NCBI RefSeq assembly: GCF_001625655.1
Contig: NZ_AUYB01000080.1
Coordinates: forward strand, 1 to 63,251
Source: Pseudoalteromonas luteoviolacea DSM 6061
GTDB taxonomy: Bacteria; Pseudomonadota; Gammaproteobacteria; Enterobacterales; Alteromonadaceae
Direction: 5' to 3'
DNA length: 63,251 nt
The notes below the pieces were generated by a model. It was not told where the DNA came from. It searched no databases and worked only from the letters and a program-made list of their open reading frames with translations. This document shows positions 55,352 to 63,251 of the stretch, one piece after another (positions within the stretch are counted from its first letter, which is position 1; each line of letters opens with the position of its first letter). The translations under genes were made by a program, and so were the position numbers.

Positions 55352-55867
55352 ATGATTTTAAAGTATCTTTCAAAATCCATCTTTGCAGCCGCATTAACTA
55401 GCTGTTTTGCAACATCGTTCCACGCATCATCTCAAGAAATACAGATCATCAATTCATTTGATACAAACTATTGCTTACATAAAGCAGGATCTGACTCAGC
55501 AAGTAATGGAGACAATGTCCACGTTTGGAAATGTGACCGCAATAATTCAAATAGTCGATGGTATTGGAGACAGGTCAGATATGGATTAGGTCAAATAGAA
55601 CTAGGAAATACTGGTTACTGTCTAAGCAAAGAAGGTAGAAGTTCCGCGTCAAACGGCGATAATATTCACTTGTGGGATTGTAACTCAGGATCTATCAGCA
55701 ACAGTTATTGGGTGCCCAACTACGAGCAAATCCATTTGTATAATTACGGTAACTACTGCTTACAAAAGAAAGGCACTCACTATCCAAAAAATGGTGACAA
55801 TATTCATGTTTGGAATTGCCAGTCAGGACATTATGCCAACAAAGAGTGGATAATTCACTGGTACTAA
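55352..55867 (+). CDS. Secreted ricin-type beta-trefoil lectin-like protein
   Basis: 171 residues after AAGGAG. Signal peptide ends near HASSQ. Three repeats, each with Y-CL-K and NGDN(V/I)H(V/L)W(K/D/N)C (residues ~45-65, ~88-108, ~134-154), give the three lobes of one beta-trefoil; each lobe has its own Cys pair. It is a single lectin domain with no catalytic partner. It should bind sugars outside the cell. Confidence 0.88.
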   Translation: MILKYLSKSIFAAALTSCFATSFHASSQEIQIINSFDTNYCLHKAGSDSASNGDNVHVWKCDRNNSNSRWYWRQVRYGLGQIELGNTGYCLSKEGRSSASNGDNIHLWDCNSGSISNSYWVPNYEQIHLYNYGNYCLQKKGTHYPKNGDNIHVWNCQSGHYANKEWIIHWY

Positions 55868-55888
55868 TTTTTTCATTAAAAGTATTAG

Positions 55889-55924
55889 GGCCCGTAACTC
55901 AATATGACTATTATGGGCCATTTT
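55889..55924 (+). terminator. Intrinsic terminator of the lectin gene
   Basis: GGCCCGTA pairs with TATGGGCC, followed by ATTTTC, 22 bases past the stop codon. Confidence 0.7.
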
Positions 55925-56136
55925 CGTAGTCAGCATAAAACACCAAGAGACAAAATTCCTATGAGGGCGCACAAATATTGGTGCTATTACAAAGTACTTC
56001 TTTCAGAACATCTTTAACGCACAATACCAATACTTTTTGGGTTTCAACAGAAGACTATAAAGATCTAATCTCATCACCAACATATTTGAGGCTCCTCAAA
56101 AACGGCCTGTTCCCTGGCTATTTTTATAAGCACAGC

Positions 56137-57336
56137 TTAATTACAGTAGTTATCTACGAAAGTTAAATCGTTAATATGCTCTGGCGCATCCATGACATAG
56201 GTAGAAGCTGCCGTTTGTGGGTTAACGGTATAAATTTTCGCACTTTCACCTGAGACTCTTCCTGAGACGTACAATGTGCCATCATCAGAAATAGCCAAAC
56301 CAGATGCCCAATTAATACCATGATGACCAATCAAGGTTAAATCCATTGAACCATCATCGATTGTATATAGGGATTTGCCGGTTAATACATAAAGTGTGTT
56401 GTTATCAGCTGAATAAGCAATGTCACCGTGAGAGAAAGAATCTCCTGAGTAACGCATCTTGCCTAACACTGTTTTTTCGCCAGTTTGTAGGTTGTAGTCA
56501 TACATATAAGTTTTACTGGTGGCACGCAATGTTTGTCCACTAGCTGTTACCGCTGAACGATAAATTGGCCAAGACTTAGCATCAGCTTCAGCAACTTGAA
56601 CGCCAGTTTCTAAGTCGAGTGACCAAAGTTTCGAAGCTTTGGTGCCTGAATCAAGCTGCTCCATAAAATAAAGCTTGCCATTGTGGCTCGCAATGTTTGA
56701 CGCCGTATTTTGAGCCCCAGCGACGACACTGTAAGTGTTTGTCTCTAAATTAAACTTATAGACATAACCCGTTTGGGCTGAACCATAGTTATTAATACCA
56801 AAAATGCCTGTGTAGCAAGCCTGTTTTTCGGTTACCACTACGTTGTCAATAAAGCCCCCCAAACTGTCGTTAGTGCCAGCTCCGGTGAAGCGGATCTCTG
56901 AGCTATTTGAGCTCGCCTCTACAGACAATGTAAATGATTGCCAACCTCTTTGCGTTGCGTTTAGATTTAACACAGTTGCGCCATTCCATTTAACATCCAC
57001 TTTATTTGTGTGCTGATGGCCAGTCACCCGTGGTGAATAATAGAATGACACTTCATATGTTTTCCCTGCTTTGGTTGCAACACTTTGAAATACGCTATGG
57101 TTAGCCGTCGAATCGAGCTCAATGTATTGCTTGCCATCTTGAGCGCTAATGATACCAAGGCGTGACGTTTGAATTTCGAACTTTGCCCCTTCACTTTGCC
57201 ACCCGGTAACTGCATTGAGTAATGTCCATTTAGAATTTACGACATCTTGTTCAAAAGAGCCGTTTGTTACTAAATTGCCTGCATTTGCAATTTGCGAGGC
57301 AAAAAGCATAGACATCGCAAAAATAGATAATTTCAT
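56137..57336 (-). CDS. Secreted protein: sugar-binding-like domain plus beta-propeller
   Basis: 399 residues from the ATG at 57336 (GGAGAACT before it). Signal peptide ends near IANAG. Residues ~20-165 form a jelly-roll with the NLVTNGSFEQ start and a WQSFTLSVEASSN strand, like DUF642/CBM-type modules. Residues ~180-395 hold repeated propeller-like units (HNGKLYFMEQ, ADNNTLYVLTGKSLYTID, SDDGTLYVSGRVSG). No catalytic site seen; adhesion or matrix binding is plausible. Confidence 0.8.
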   Translation of the reverse strand: MKLSIFAMSMLFASQIANAGNLVTNGSFEQDVVNSKWTLLNAVTGWQSEGAKFEIQTSRLGIISAQDGKQYIELDSTANHSVFQSVATKAGKTYEVSFYYSPRVTGHQHTNKVDVKWNGATVLNLNATQRGWQSFTLSVEASSNSSEIRFTGAGTNDSLGGFIDNVVVTEKQACYTGIFGINNYGSAQTGYVYKFNLETNTYSVVAGAQNTASNIASHNGKLYFMEQLDSGTKASKLWSLDLETGVQVAEADAKSWPIYRSAVTASGQTLRATSKTYMYDYNLQTGEKTVLGKMRYSGDSFSHGDIAYSADNNTLYVLTGKSLYTIDDGSMDLTLIGHHGINWASGLAISDDGTLYVSGRVSGESAKIYTVNPQTAASTYVMDAPEHINDLTFVDNYCN

Positions 57337-57759
57337 AAAGTAGTTCTCCAATATTTAGTTATGTTTAAAACACAATTTAAAGGGAATTTAATGTTTAAAT
57401 TCATGACTTTAAAATCATAAATAAAGTTCAGTTAAAGCTAGGTTGATATCTTCACTTATTATCAAGTTGCACAAATGATGCCTAAACGGAAAGAGGTTTT
57501 ATCAATCTGGTTATTACCACAAAAGAACACGATATTGTATGCAGCTTTTTAAACGCTTTCCCACTTGCAAAAAATTGCACAGGCCCAGCGAATGTTGACT
57601 GTTTTGATATTAAAAAATGAATAAGCATTTGGGGGACTAAAAATAGGTCAGAGACTTTACAGTCGCTGACCTATCGAGAAAACCTAGCAGATAAAAGAAT
57701 CAGATCTGGTAGCTTGATTTTCCATATTTTTGAAGGTTAATTTCCGTGCCAGTAAGGCT
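57337..57759. other. Intergenic region with mes operon terminator
   Basis: 423 bases between the propeller gene and the mes operon. Apart from the terminator at 57638-57673 no feature is supported. Confidence 0.5.
57638..57673 (-). terminator. Intrinsic terminator of the mes operon
   Basis: Minus strand: TAGGTCAG-C-GACT, loop GTAA, AGTC-T-CTGACCTA, then TTTTTAG. A 12-bp stem with one mismatch, about 87 bases after the permease stop. Confidence 0.85.
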
Positions 57760-58584
57760 CTACAGAAATAACTGTAATAACATACGTATGCCTGTGATAA
57801 GCAAAACTATAGAAAACACTTTCTTGAGTTTTGCTGCGTCTAATTTAGCAGCAAGTGATGCGCCTACTGGTGCAAATAACACAGTTAAAGGCACTATGCA
57901 TAGGAACGCAACTAGGTTTACAAGTCCGAACGTGCCAATAGGAGCATCGGCAGGTGATTGGCCTAAAATGAGCATAGTTGCTGCGCCTGGCAAAGAGATA
58001 ATTAGTCCAATGGCAGCGGCTGTACCCACGGCTTTATGAGCCGGATAGTTATAAAGCGTGAGTAATGGAACTGAAATCGTACCACCACCAATACCCACCA
58101 TTGAGCTGAATAATCCAATTGACGTACTCATTGTTGCTTGTCCGGCTTTACCCGGCAGTGATTGAAATAAAGCTGATTTTCCTGTTCGAAACAGCATATT
58201 CAGAGCTGATAAGGTCGCGATGATACCAAATAACCCAGTTAACCAAGTGCCATTGACGCGCGTTACCAGCCAACTTCCTACCAAAACACCGATAAAGATA
58301 AACACAGCCCAGCGCTTTAACAGATCAAAATCTACATTGCCTTTTTGATTATGCGAGCGAATTGAGCTGATAGAAGTTGGAATAATGGTCGCTAACGAGG
58401 TCGCGGTTGCGATGACCATAGCTGATTCAGGCGATACGCCAAAGCCTTGAAAAACGAAAAATAGCACCGGCACGATAACGATACCGCCCCCTACACCCAG
58501 CAAGCCTGCCAAAATCCCTGCAAATGCACCTGTTGCAACCAGCGCGATGAGTGTTGAAATATTATTGCTTAAAAACTCTACCAT
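57760..58584 (-). CDS. TauE/SafE family permease
   Basis: 274 residues from the ATG at 58584 (a TTG at 58599 is the alternative). Eight helices in two halves, with the repeated GLLGVGGGIVIVPVLFF and SSMVGIGGGTISVPLLT motifs of the family. These permeases move sulfonates, sulfite or related organosulfur anions. It follows mesD by 88 bases and ends the operon, so it may import a sulfur or methyl source or export a by-product of methionine synthesis. Confidence 0.9.
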   Translation of the reverse strand: MVEFLSNNISTLIALVATGAFAGILAGLLGVGGGIVIVPVLFFVFQGFGVSPESAMVIATATSLATIIPTSISSIRSHNQKGNVDFDLLKRWAVFIFIGVLVGSWLVTRVNGTWLTGLFGIIATLSALNMLFRTGKSALFQSLPGKAGQATMSTSIGLFSSMVGIGGGTISVPLLTLYNYPAHKAVGTAAAIGLIISLPGAATMLILGQSPADAPIGTFGLVNLVAFLCIVPLTVLFAPVGASLAAKLDAAKLKKVFSIVLLITGIRMLLQLFL

Positions 58585-58672
58585 AGTGTAAATCAACAAC
58601 GTTTAATTGGAATAAATAAAACCAACAAACGGAGAACCCATTTGTTGGTTATGTGAAAGACAAACGAAGAAG

Positions 58673-59701
58673 TTATGCAGAGAGCTCTTTTCTTACTATT
58701 TCTGCCCCGGCGGCTAAAGCCTGTAATTTGCCTCTCGCCACTTCCCGTGATAGCGGTGCCATACCGCAGTTTGTGCATGGATAGAGTTTGTCGGCATCAA
58801 CATATTTAAGTGCTTCTCTAATGGTGTCAGCAACTTCTTCTGGCGTTTCAATATCATTGGTGGCGACATCAATAGCACCAACCATCACCTTCTTGCCTTT
58901 CAGTAATGACAGCACTTCGAGCGGCACCCGACCGTTATGGCATTCCAAAGAAATAATATCGATACTGGATTGTTGAATGGCAGGGAATGTTCTTTCATAG
59001 TGGCGCCACTCATTGCCTAATGTTTTCTTCCAGTCGGTATTTGCTTTGATGCCGTAGCCATAGCAAATGTGCACAGCGGTTTCGCACTTAAGCCCTTCTG
59101 TTGCAATTTCAAGTGCTTCAATCCCCCACTCATTCACTTCATCAAGGAACACATTAAATGCAGGTTCATCAAATTGAATGATATTAACGCCAGCAGCTTC
59201 TAGCTCTTTTGCCTCTTCATTCAATGCTTTAGCAAATTCAAACGCAAGGGTTTTACGGTCTTGATAATAATCATCGTAAAGCGTATCTACCATGGTCATC
59301 GGCCCTGGTAGCGCCCATTTGATTGGTTGCTGTGTTTGCGAGCGTAAAAACTTTGCATCATCAACAAATACCGGTTTTTGGCGACTCACTGGTCCAATAA
59401 TGCCCGGTACACTCGCGTCGTAACGGTCACGAATTCTAACCGTTTTTTTATTTTCAAAATCAACACCGCTCAAGTTTTCGATGAATGTGGTGACAAAATG
59501 CTGACGTGTTTGCTCGCCGTCACTCACAATTTCAATACCCGCACTGTCTTGTTCTTGTAATGTGACTCTCAGTGCGTCTTTTTTGCCGGCAATCAGTTCT
59601 TCGCCTTCTAGCTTCCAAGGTGACCATAGCTGTTCAGGTTGTGCCAACCAAGACGGTTTTGGCAGACTTCCAGCGGTAGAAGTTGGGAATAGTTTTTTCA
59701 T
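58673..59701 (-). CDS. mesD: MesD core methionine synthase
   Basis: 342 residues, equal to the C-terminal catalytic half of MetE alone. Zinc ligands are placed at His211 and Cys213 (HICYG), Glu253 (SLECHNG) and Cys312 (CTNCGM). It lacks the MetE N-terminal folate-binding half. Genetic work on the MesD family (Price and colleagues) showed methionine synthesis independent of methyl-folate and cobalamin but requiring a DUF1852 protein and oxygen. The DUF1852 gene is 24 bases upstream here, supporting MesD rather than another core MetE family. It methylates homocysteine; the methyl donor is unknown. Confidence 0.88.
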   Translation of the reverse strand: MKKLFPTSTAGSLPKPSWLAQPEQLWSPWKLEGEELIAGKKDALRVTLQEQDSAGIEIVSDGEQTRQHFVTTFIENLSGVDFENKKTVRIRDRYDASVPGIIGPVSRQKPVFVDDAKFLRSQTQQPIKWALPGPMTMVDTLYDDYYQDRKTLAFEFAKALNEEAKELEAAGVNIIQFDEPAFNVFLDEVNEWGIEALEIATEGLKCETAVHICYGYGIKANTDWKKTLGNEWRHYERTFPAIQQSSIDIISLECHNGRVPLEVLSLLKGKKVMVGAIDVATNDIETPEEVADTIREALKYVDADKLYPCTNCGMAPLSREVARGKLQALAAGAEIVRKELSA

Positions 59702-59725
59702 AATTAATGCATCTATACCTTAAAA

Positions 59726-60712
59726 TCAGAATGACGGCTGAACAAAGTTAGCTGCCCATTTTTCCAATGTTGATTGGTGTCGCTGAATAAAGTTATCTTC
59801 ACACCACTTACCTTGTTCAATCGCAAGACGAGCACGTTCTTCTCGGTCATAAACCACTTGAGTTAAAGAGCAATCTAAGTTTTTCAGGCTTGGCTTATAA
59901 GTTTCACCAGCCGTAGAGTTTGCGTTATAAATTTCTGGGCGATAAATCTTTTGGAACGTTTCCATGGTACTCAGCGTACTGATCAGCTCCAGTGAGCTGT
60001 AATCGTTTAACAAGTCACCGAAGAAAAAGAATGCATATGGAGCAACACTGTTTTCGGGCATAAAGTAACGCACTTCCATACCCATTGTTTTGAAATACTG
60101 CTCTGTCAGTGATGATTCATTCGGCGTGTATTCAACACCCAAAATCGGATGTGTATTACTTGTGCGGTGATAGGTTTTGTTGTCTGACACACTTAAGCAA
60201 ATCACCGGAGGCTTACTGAAGTTTTCTTTGTAAGCACTTGAATTAATGAAGTCTTGAAACATTTTTCCGTGCAATTCACCATAGTTATCTGGCACAGAAA
60301 AATGATCTTTCCCTTCATTATGTTTACGCAACAACACGCTAAAATCGTAGTCGCGAACATACGATGAGAAGTTGTTACCCACAATACCTTCGATACGTCT
60401 GTTCGTATGGTGATCAACGATATATGTTTTTAATACTTCGATAGTAGGAAACGTTTCACCATTGCCCTCAACGTCAATGTCAACATGCACAATATCAATT
60501 TCAACTGTGTAACGATCTTTGTTTGGGTTATCCCAATTTGCCAGGCTATTAAAGCAGTTATTGATCATGTTAATTGCTTTGCGAAGGTTTTCTTGACGTA
60601 CTTCACCACGTGCCAAATTAGCAAAGTTTGTAGTCAGGCGCGTATCGTTTGAAGGTGAATAGTGCTCATCAAATCGAATAGTCTTAATTGAATAGGTGAA
60701 GTCGCTGCTCAT
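59726..60712 (-). CDS. mesX: MesX, DUF1852 protein needed by MesD
   Basis: 328 residues from the ATG at 60712, chosen over a TTG 18 codons earlier; AAGGACC lies about 10 bases before. The start MSSDFTYSIKTIRFDEHYSPS and the FANLARGEVRQENLRKAINMINNC segment are the DUF1852 signature. There are several conserved-looking His and Asp residues (VDIDVEGNGE, DHHTNRR, KTYHRTSNTHP) but no textbook cofactor motif. It presumably makes or delivers the methyl group in an oxygen-dependent step. First gene of mesX-mesD-permease. Confidence 0.9.
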   Translation of the reverse strand: MSSDFTYSIKTIRFDEHYSPSNDTRLTTNFANLARGEVRQENLRKAINMINNCFNSLANWDNPNKDRYTVEIDIVHVDIDVEGNGETFPTIEVLKTYIVDHHTNRRIEGIVGNNFSSYVRDYDFSVLLRKHNEGKDHFSVPDNYGELHGKMFQDFINSSAYKENFSKPPVICLSVSDNKTYHRTSNTHPILGVEYTPNESSLTEQYFKTMGMEVRYFMPENSVAPYAFFFFGDLLNDYSSLELISTLSTMETFQKIYRPEIYNANSTAGETYKPSLKNLDCSLTQVVYDREERARLAIEQGKWCEDNFIQRHQSTLEKWAANFVQPSF

Positions 60713-60814
60713 AATATTGTGGGTCCTTAGCTTTAATTTAAATCTGACCTTAACGTCTTGAAGCAATTCTATGACGAATAACCCATGATTAATATTGATT
60801 TAATTTTATGAATC

Positions 60815-60831
60815 TATGAGTTTTACTCATA
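60815..60831. promoter_or_regulatory. Candidate MetR-type operator
   Basis: TATGAGT-TTT-ACTCATA is a perfect 17-base palindrome and reads TGAG-N5-CTCA, close to the E. coli MetR site TGAA-N5-TTCA and to the LysR T-N11-A rule. It lies 103 bases before mesX and 104 before the small ORF on the other strand. A half site (TGAG-N5-TTAA) is at 62209-62221 in front of the LysR gene. Confidence 0.65.
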
Positions 60832-60934
60832 ATGATATGCTAGCGGATCGAATACACGAATGCTCTGGAATTGATAATTACTATGACTGTTAAACTAAGG
60901 TGGTAATTAATTCTATGTTTGGAGGTGCAATTTT

Positions 60935-61057
60935 ATGAGAAAAATAGTTGATTTATTTCATATATTTACAAGCAACCGTTCGAAATATCGTGTTATCACT
61001 GAAAAGTTGCTTTACTGGGCTAAGAACCGCAATCTAAGCGCACAGCAAAACACATAG
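60935..61057 (+). CDS. Small ORF, 40 residues
   Basis: ATG at 60935 follows a strong GGAGGTG box by 8 bases. The product is basic and probably one amphipathic helix (MRKIVDLFHIFTSNRS... KLLYWAKNRNLS). It is divergent from mesX, and the candidate MetR operator lies between them. A short hairpin ATGCGG-GCAAA-CCGCAT at 61097-61113 follows and could end the transcript. No homologue recognised. Confidence 0.65.
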   Translation: MRKIVDLFHIFTSNRSKYRVITEKLLYWAKNRNLSAQQNT

Positions 61058-61291
61058 TGCGACGAGCGCGCGTCTACGCCACTTTTCATTTACCTAATGC
61101 GGGCAAACCGCATAATTTTACCTTGCCGTGACTTTTATGTTTATGTATACGGGTGTAAAAGTTCGATATGAGCCTAGAGAAATCAAGTTCTAAGGCCACC
61201 GCCATCTTCATCTTGTCCCCGCGATATAGTGCGCTACAAGAATGCAATAACAGACAAGTATAGCCATTAGGCAGTGCTAATGGCTGTCGAT

Positions 61292-62200
61292 TTACTCTGG
61301 GCTAATTACCATCGGATGTTTGTAACTGTGAGCCATTTTGATAAAGGCTCTGAGGTAATCAACGTTACTGTCTCCTTCGCGAGTACCTAAATAAATTTGC
61401 TTCGCGATGCCATGTTTACCTAAACGCACAACCGACAATGGCAGTTTTGTACTGTACTCTTCTGCCAACCAGCGTGGTAATGCCGCGACACCTCGACCAC
61501 ATGCAACCATTTGCAACATGATGTCGGTAGTTTCGACGGTTTTGTGTTGTTTAGGGATCACTTGATCTGGATTGAGGAACTGCGTGTAAATATCAAGGCG
61601 ATCTTTCGATACTGGGTAGGTAAATAACACTTGGTCTCTAAGATCTTCAGCCTTGGCAAATTTTTGAACTGTTAATTCATGATCTTTAGGAACGACGAGC
61701 ACTTGCTCATAATCAAATACTGGCTCAAAAACTAGGCCACTTTTAAAATAAGGATCAGGTGTTACCAGCAGGTCTATCTCATAATCTAGCAGAGCGCCTA
61801 CTCCACCAAATTGAAATTTTTGTTTAACATCTACATCAACACCCGGCCAAGATTCTAAAAAAGGCGATACCACTTTTAATAGCCATTGATAGCAAGGATG
61901 GCACTCCATACCGATCCTAAGTGTGCCGCGCTCGCCCATGGCAATTTGTTTTAATCTTTCTTCAGCACCGCTCAATAGCGGCAGTGCACGGTTTGCGATA
62001 TTGAGTAAATAATGACCTGCTTGTGTGAGCCTTAAACTTCTTCCGTCACGTACCCAAACTGCTGTACCGAGATTGTCTTCCAGTTTACGCATTGTATGAC
62101 TTAATGCTGATTGTGTTACACAGAGCTCTTTTGCCGCGGCAGTCAGAGATCCTTGCTGATGGACAGCGTGAATAATACGAAGATGGATGCGTTCTAACAT
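61292..62200 (-). CDS. MetR-like LysR family regulator
   Basis: 302 residues. N-terminal winged helix (GSLTAAAKELCVTQSALSHTMRKLE). The effector domain begins LRIGMECHPCYQWLL, matching the ECH-C-QWL region of E. coli MetR, which senses homocysteine. It is divergent from the reductase gene and next to mesX, so it very likely controls both in response to homocysteine. Confidence 0.9.
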   Translation of the reverse strand: MLERIHLRIIHAVHQQGSLTAAAKELCVTQSALSHTMRKLEDNLGTAVWVRDGRSLRLTQAGHYLLNIANRALPLLSGAEERLKQIAMGERGTLRIGMECHPCYQWLLKVVSPFLESWPGVDVDVKQKFQFGGVGALLDYEIDLLVTPDPYFKSGLVFEPVFDYEQVLVVPKDHELTVQKFAKAEDLRDQVLFTYPVSKDRLDIYTQFLNPDQVIPKQHKTVETTDIMLQMVACGRGVAALPRWLAEEYSTKLPLSVVRLGKHGIAKQIYLGTREGDSNVDYLRAFIKMAHSYKHPMVISPE

Positions 62201-62316
62201 TTTAATTATGAGTAAAATTAATAGATTGTTTATAATATATCATTTTCTCTCATCGATAAACTCACCTAAACTAGCGCCAATTAAATAATCCATACGATTA
62301 CATGTAAGTTTAAAAA

Positions 62317-63099
62317 ATGAAGAATGACGTAAAAACGCCCCCTGTTGCACAGTATGACGTATGTGTAACCAAGATCGAATCACTCAATAAACATACCTTT
62401 GAAATTGAGCTGTTGGCCCCAGAGGGAACAATATTGCACTATAAGTCAGGGCAATATTTGAAGCTCGAACTTGATGTTAATAATGATGGCAAACCATTGT
62501 GGCTTTCATACACGATTTCCAGCCGTTTGGATGCTGATAAACCCAATAAAGTGAGTTTAATTATCCAAGTTGCTAGTGACTTTTCAGGTAAAGTTGTTGA
62601 TTGCTTGTTCGCTGCTAATACAAATAATCAGTCAGTCAAGATCATGCTTGCCATGGGCAAAGCGTTTTTACAGACGAACCTTGAGCAGCCTCATTTGTTT
62701 GTTGCCGCGGGCTCAGGTATATCCAAGATTAAGTGTATAACGGAAGAGATTTTGCATCGAAACCCTGACGCGAATATCAACATTTACTGGTCTAATCGTC
62801 ATAACGATGACTTTTTTCTTTTGGAGCAGTTTCATAGTTGGGCGACTGCGCATAAAAACTTGAATTTCACTACGATTTTAGAGTCAGTTCAGTCGGGTTG
62901 GACAGGAAGAACTGGCTTTCTCTACGAAGTTATCCAACAAGACCATACCGATCTTAAAGAGACACAGGCTTATTTATGTGGCTCACCAAAAATGGTTTAT
63001 GGCACGATTGACCAGCTCAACGCCATTGGCTTACAAGAACGAAATTGCTATTCAGACGTTTTTGAGTTTTCACCTAGAGCCGAAAAGCTAGAAGCGTAA
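62317..63099 (+). CDS. Flavin/ferredoxin-type NAD(P)H reductase
   Basis: 260 residues. FAD domain first (SGQYLKLELD, then LSYTISS at 63-69), NAD(P) domain after (VAAGSGISKIKCI, YLCGSPKMVYG) and the C-terminal CYSDVFEF. Overall layout is that of Fre/LuxG-type flavin reductases. The usual R-x-Y-S FAD motif reads L-S-Y-T, so the Arg is missing. Divergent from the MetR-like gene, 116 bases apart. It may supply reduced flavin or electrons to the oxygen-dependent MesX/MesD reaction (inference). Confidence 0.85.
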   Translation: MKNDVKTPPVAQYDVCVTKIESLNKHTFEIELLAPEGTILHYKSGQYLKLELDVNNDGKPLWLSYTISSRLDADKPNKVSLIIQVASDFSGKVVDCLFAANTNNQSVKIMLAMGKAFLQTNLEQPHLFVAAGSGISKIKCITEEILHRNPDANINIYWSNRHNDDFFLLEQFHSWATAHKNLNFTTILESVQSGWTGRTGFLYEVIQQDHTDLKETQAYLCGSPKMVYGTIDQLNAIGLQERNCYSDVFEFSPRAEKLEA

Positions 63100-63137
63100 A
63101 ATCATTCAAGTAGTTTAGAATAGGTCGTGCTTTCGCG

Positions 63138-63169
63138 TCACCGCCAATCATGTTTATGGCGGTGATTTT
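63138..63169 (+). terminator. Intrinsic terminator of the reductase gene
   Basis: TCACCGCC pairs with GGCGGTGA around a 12-base loop, followed by TTTTAA, 39 bases after the stop codon. Confidence 0.85.
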
Positions 63170-63189
63170 AAGGGGTGAATAATTGTTGA

Positions 63190-63251
63190 CTAAAATGTGT
63201 AGCCAACTGTTACGGCTCCGACTTTAAAGCTTTGTTGAACGAAGCCGCTGC
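63190..63251 (-). CDS. C-terminus of an outer-membrane beta-barrel protein
   Basis: Only the last 20 residues are in the window (SGFVQQSFKVGAVTVGYTF, then TAG). Alternating hydrophobic residues and the final Phe preceded by Tyr are the Bam recognition signal of outer-membrane barrels. OmpW-like is possible but not shown. Confidence 0.6.
   Translation of the reverse strand, partial: SGFVQQSFKVGAVTVGYTF

Noticed and set aside
55978..56166. 62-codon plus-strand frame after the lectin gene
   Set aside because: Overlaps the end of the propeller gene on the other strand and has no ribosome site.

Overview
The window looks like a chromosomal segment of a marine gammaproteobacterium of the Alteromonadales, most likely Pseudoalteromonas or a close relative. 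This rests on moderate-to-low GC, an HscC-type Hsp70, a MetR-like regulator, a lipoprotein M3 peptidase, a NaChBac-type sodium channel and many small secreted or lipoprotein genes. It is an inference from gene content, not from a marker gene. There are no rRNA or tRNA genes, insertion sequences or CRISPR arrays. The first base lies inside a gene, as does the last.

Region 1 (1-9.6 kb, all minus strand) is a type I secretion locus: two HlyB-like ABC exporters with inactive C39-like N-terminal domains flank one HlyD-like adaptor, followed by an unknown 160-residue membrane protein and a large RTX cargo whose C-terminus runs off the window. The two-ABC layout resembles the MARTX exporter RtxB-RtxD-RtxE. 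Region 2 (10.3-17.4 kb) holds hscC with a J-like membrane partner, a serine beta-lactamase-family hydrolase and an M3 oligopeptidase lipoprotein. Region 3 (17.4-24 kb) carries a Tat-exported beta-helix protein, a PKD-like secreted protein, a small Cys-containing secreted protein behind a very G-poor leader, and a four-gene operon of three membrane proteins plus a Coq7-like di-iron protein.

Region 4 (24-34 kb) is mostly small single-domain genes: a MerR regulator with a partner, a tautomerase divergent from a TetR regulator with three copies of one palindrome between them, YciI and DUF1579-like proteins, a MASE2 hybrid histidine kinase, a tandem pair of PD40 proteins and an RraB-domain protein. 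Region 5 (34-48 kb) contains a voltage-gated sodium channel, a PhyH-like dioxygenase, a pentapeptide-repeat protein, a DsbA-like protein, a macrodomain protein, a membrane-tethered AraC regulator with a MAPEG protein, a nitrilase-fold protein convergent with a sphingomyelinase, a DUF4177-YidD-TM2-M48 operon, a cupin protein and a Fur-box-preceded secreted protein of unknown function.

Region 6 (48-57 kb) is A+T-rich, gene-sparse and accessory in character: orphan lipoproteins, an FCP1-like phosphatase, an AraC-VOC pair, DoxX-like and TonB-C proteins, a three-repeat beta-trefoil lectin, long empty spacers, simple repeats and decayed gene pieces. Several genes here start with TTG. Region 7 (57.6-63.1 kb) is the most coherent and biologically interesting unit. 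It has the oxygen-dependent, folate- and cobalamin-independent methionine synthase pair mesX (DUF1852) and mesD, a TauE/SafE permease, a MetR-like regulator, a candidate MetR-type operator, a divergent flavin/ferredoxin-type reductase and a well-supported 40-residue small ORF. The methyl donor of this system is unknown, and the neighbourhood offers candidates for the missing partners.
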